Source: Nitrososphaeraceae archaeon
GTDB taxonomy: Archaea; Thermoproteota; Nitrososphaeria; Nitrososphaerales; Nitrososphaeraceae
Direction: 5' to 3'
NCBI GenBank assembly: GCA_030038695.1
Contig: JASHSN010000645.1
Span: 1 to 5,809, forward strand
DNA length: 5,809 bases
Under the pieces are notes generated by a model that searched no databases, had not been told where the DNA came from, and was given only the letters and a program-made list of their open reading frames with translations. This document shows, one piece after another, positions 4,544-5,809 of the stretch (the first letter of the stretch is position 1; every line of letters starts with the position of its first letter). A program made the translations under genes and the position numbers.

Positions 4544-5809
4544 GGCTGTCTGTCTCTGAACTCCTCTTCTAGTCCTAGTTCTAGTTCTGCCTCTTTGCCA
4601 TTATCATCTATCCTAGTCCACTTACCATCATTGTTGAATATTCTAGCCCCTGGTATGCGTGCAAGCCAGGAATCATCGGGTTCTGACGCTAATCTGTCAT
4701 CTGATTTATCTCGTTCAACCTTTTTGTCAGGCAAGGCTTCATTTTTCTTTGAGGAAGATTCTATAGTCGTATTTTTCTTCCCAATATTACTTGATTTCTT
4801 GGTAGATTGTTCTAGTATGATTCTCCTGCCAGAAGCCCCTGAAGCCCCTCCATTTTGTTGTTCATCATCTGATTTTTCTTGTTGATGAAAATCTATTTTA
4901 TCTCCTTCAAAACCATGGGCTGCAAGGGCTGCAAGGGCTGGGGGCTGGTTAATTGTTCTAGAGGAATCGTTGGGAGATATATCTATTGATGCATCAGCAA
5001 GTTTAGACTTTCGTACATTATTACCATCACAATCACCAGCATCATCAATTACTTGAGATATACTAGTCTGTTCAATATTAACATCCTTGGTCTGATCAGA
5101 CCTTGGCGTCTGTGATTTCTCTTCAGACCATGCTAATACGATAGGGTCTCTCGATCTTATGACTGTTATATGTGGATCTTCTTCCAACATCTCCACCACA
5201 TTACGGAATCTTTTGTTATTCCAATCAAGTTTTGTTCCAAAATGATATTTGACCTGCTCATTCCTTTGGCTGGCTATTCTTCCTGCCTCATCTGCTGATA
5301 TGGGGCACTTGGTTTCTTTGATTATCGAAAGCATCTCTCTGTGGGCAACGTCTCGAGATGATTTGATGGGTTTTACTATCTCACCATACTGTATCATCCT
5401 ACGTTCGTAGTCTTCCATTATCTCTGTAACAATTTCTTCAGTGACCACGTTAGAGAAATGCAGTCTAGCTTGTGCTTTTGCGCACCTATAAAGTGAATCG
5501 AGAGTCCTGTTGGTTGCAAGCCCCTTCTTCTTCGGCTCTATCCAAAATCTCCACAACATGGATTCAGCTTCGGGTAAAATAGTTGGATTAATTTGGCTGC
5601 CACATTTTAGATACATTTTCAGGAAATTATAGTTATGTTGGATGCGTCGTTTATTCAGCTCCATCTTCTTTATTGCATATTCTCTGCATTCTTCCTCAGA
5701 GGTGAATTCGTTAACCGCGTATATCTGATCGAACCTATCCAACAGAACACCTGGGACAGGTATCTCAGCATTGGTAATTTTCATAGGATTGGTCCAATTG
5801 GTCCCAATT
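4540..5809 (-). CDS. mcm: MCM-like replicative helicase, C-terminal part (5' end outside window)
   Basis: The frame is open through the right edge, so the ATG at 5784 is internal, not the start. Numbering from that Met, the eight codons before it read IGTNWTNP, the sensor 1 region of an MCM AAA+ domain. Then come the arginine finger LLDRFD (R17, with Asp in place of the usual Ser), an FW segment (80-81), sensor 2 R93-TLDSL, and the ARL...SNVVTEE helices (106-117). A winged helix follows at about 143-215. Walker A and B must lie beyond the edge. Residues 225-365 are polar and low in complexity, with slippage-type repeats, and a conserved-looking terminus (SWLARIPGARIFNNDGKW, 372-389) follows. 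MCM hexamers unwind DNA ahead of the polymerase. The stop overlaps the polymerase ATG, so the two form one operon. Confidence 0.85.
   Translation of the reverse strand, partial: IGTNWTNPMKITNAEIPVPGVLLDRFDQIYAVNEFTSEEECREYAIKKMELNKRRIQHNYNFLKMYLKCGSQINPTILPEAESMLWRFWIEPKKKGLATNRTLDSLYRCAKAQARLHFSNVVTEEIVTEIMEDYERRMIQYGEIVKPIKSSRDVAHREMLSIIKETKCPISADEAGRIASQRNEQVKYHFGTKLDWNNKRFRNVVEMLEEDPHITVIRSRDPIVLAWSEEKSQTPRSDQTKDVNIEQTSISQVIDDAGDCDGNNVRKSKLADASIDISPNDSSRTINQPPALAALAAHGFEGDKIDFHQQEKSDDEQQNGGASGASGRRIILEQSTKKSSNIGKKNTTIESSSKKNEALPDKKVERDKSDDRLASEPDDSWLARIPGARIFNNDGKWTRIDDNGKEAELELGLEEEFRDRQP
4832..4849. repeat. 9-bp tandem repeat in helicase linker
   Basis: GAAGCCCCT is present twice in a row (4832-4840, 4841-4849) and encodes the GASGAS part of the helicase tail. 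It is in frame and probably arose by replication slippage. Confidence 0.7.
4917..4940. repeat. 9-bp tandem repeat in helicase linker
   Basis: GGGCTGCAA occurs twice plus a 6-base partial copy, encoding the Ala/Leu-rich PALAALAA segment of the helicase tail. Like the other linker repeat it is a multiple of three and keeps the frame, which fits a flexible region that tolerates length change. Confidence 0.7.

Noticed and set aside
4595..4885. Plus-strand 96-residue frame, Ser/Phe-rich
   Set aside because: Complement of the low-complexity acidic/Lys-rich helicase tail; composition fully explained by that.
1..5809. tRNA genes, CRISPR arrays, transposase or integrase genes
   Set aside because: Looked for T-loop-like boxes, regularly spaced repeats and recombinase motifs on both strands; none found.

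Overview
The window looks like part of an ammonia-oxidising archaeon (Thaumarchaeota/Nitrososphaeria), most likely an accessory or integrated element rather than core chromosome. This rests on recognition, not on a search. The family-B DNA polymerase has a thaumarchaeal-like motif set, an archaeal MCM helicase is present, the short signal-peptide protein has a style familiar from Nitrososphaera/Nitrosocosmicus relatives, and the intergenic regions are AT-rich with TATA-like boxes and T-run terminators.

Right half (2312-5809, minus strand): a replication module. The 3' part of an MCM-type AAA+ helicase gene runs in from the right edge. It carries sensor 1, arginine finger, sensor 2, winged helix and a long low-complexity tail. 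Its stop codon overlaps by 4 bases the start of a 743-residue family-B DNA polymerase. A helicase and a polymerase translated as a coupled pair is typical of a self-replicating element (plasmid, virus or integrated element) and not the usual chromosomal layout.

Left half (1-2311): small genes in alternating orientation. In order they are the tail of an unidentified protein (+), a small CxxC-rich protein (+), a PD-(D/E)XK nuclease-like protein (-), a hypothetical protein whose gene carries two perfect palindromes (+), a single C2H2 zinc-finger protein (-), and a secreted Gly/Cys-rich microprotein (+). A run of three hairpins (2076-2192) and a remnant of a second zinc-finger gene (2215-2310) then lead to the end of the polymerase gene.

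The most interesting structure is a probable block duplication. The stretch 2147-2286 (start-like end of the nuclease gene, TATA-like segment, zinc-finger 3' end) matches, in the same order, 987-1043 plus 1420-1483. In the left copy the two parts are separated by about 376 bases holding the palindrome-bearing ORF; in the right copy they are 3 bases apart. The zinc-finger copies differ almost only at synonymous sites, so the minus strand there was under protein-level selection. No integrase, transposase, cas gene, tRNA or CRISPR array is visible. The identity of the element and its boundaries therefore remain inference.
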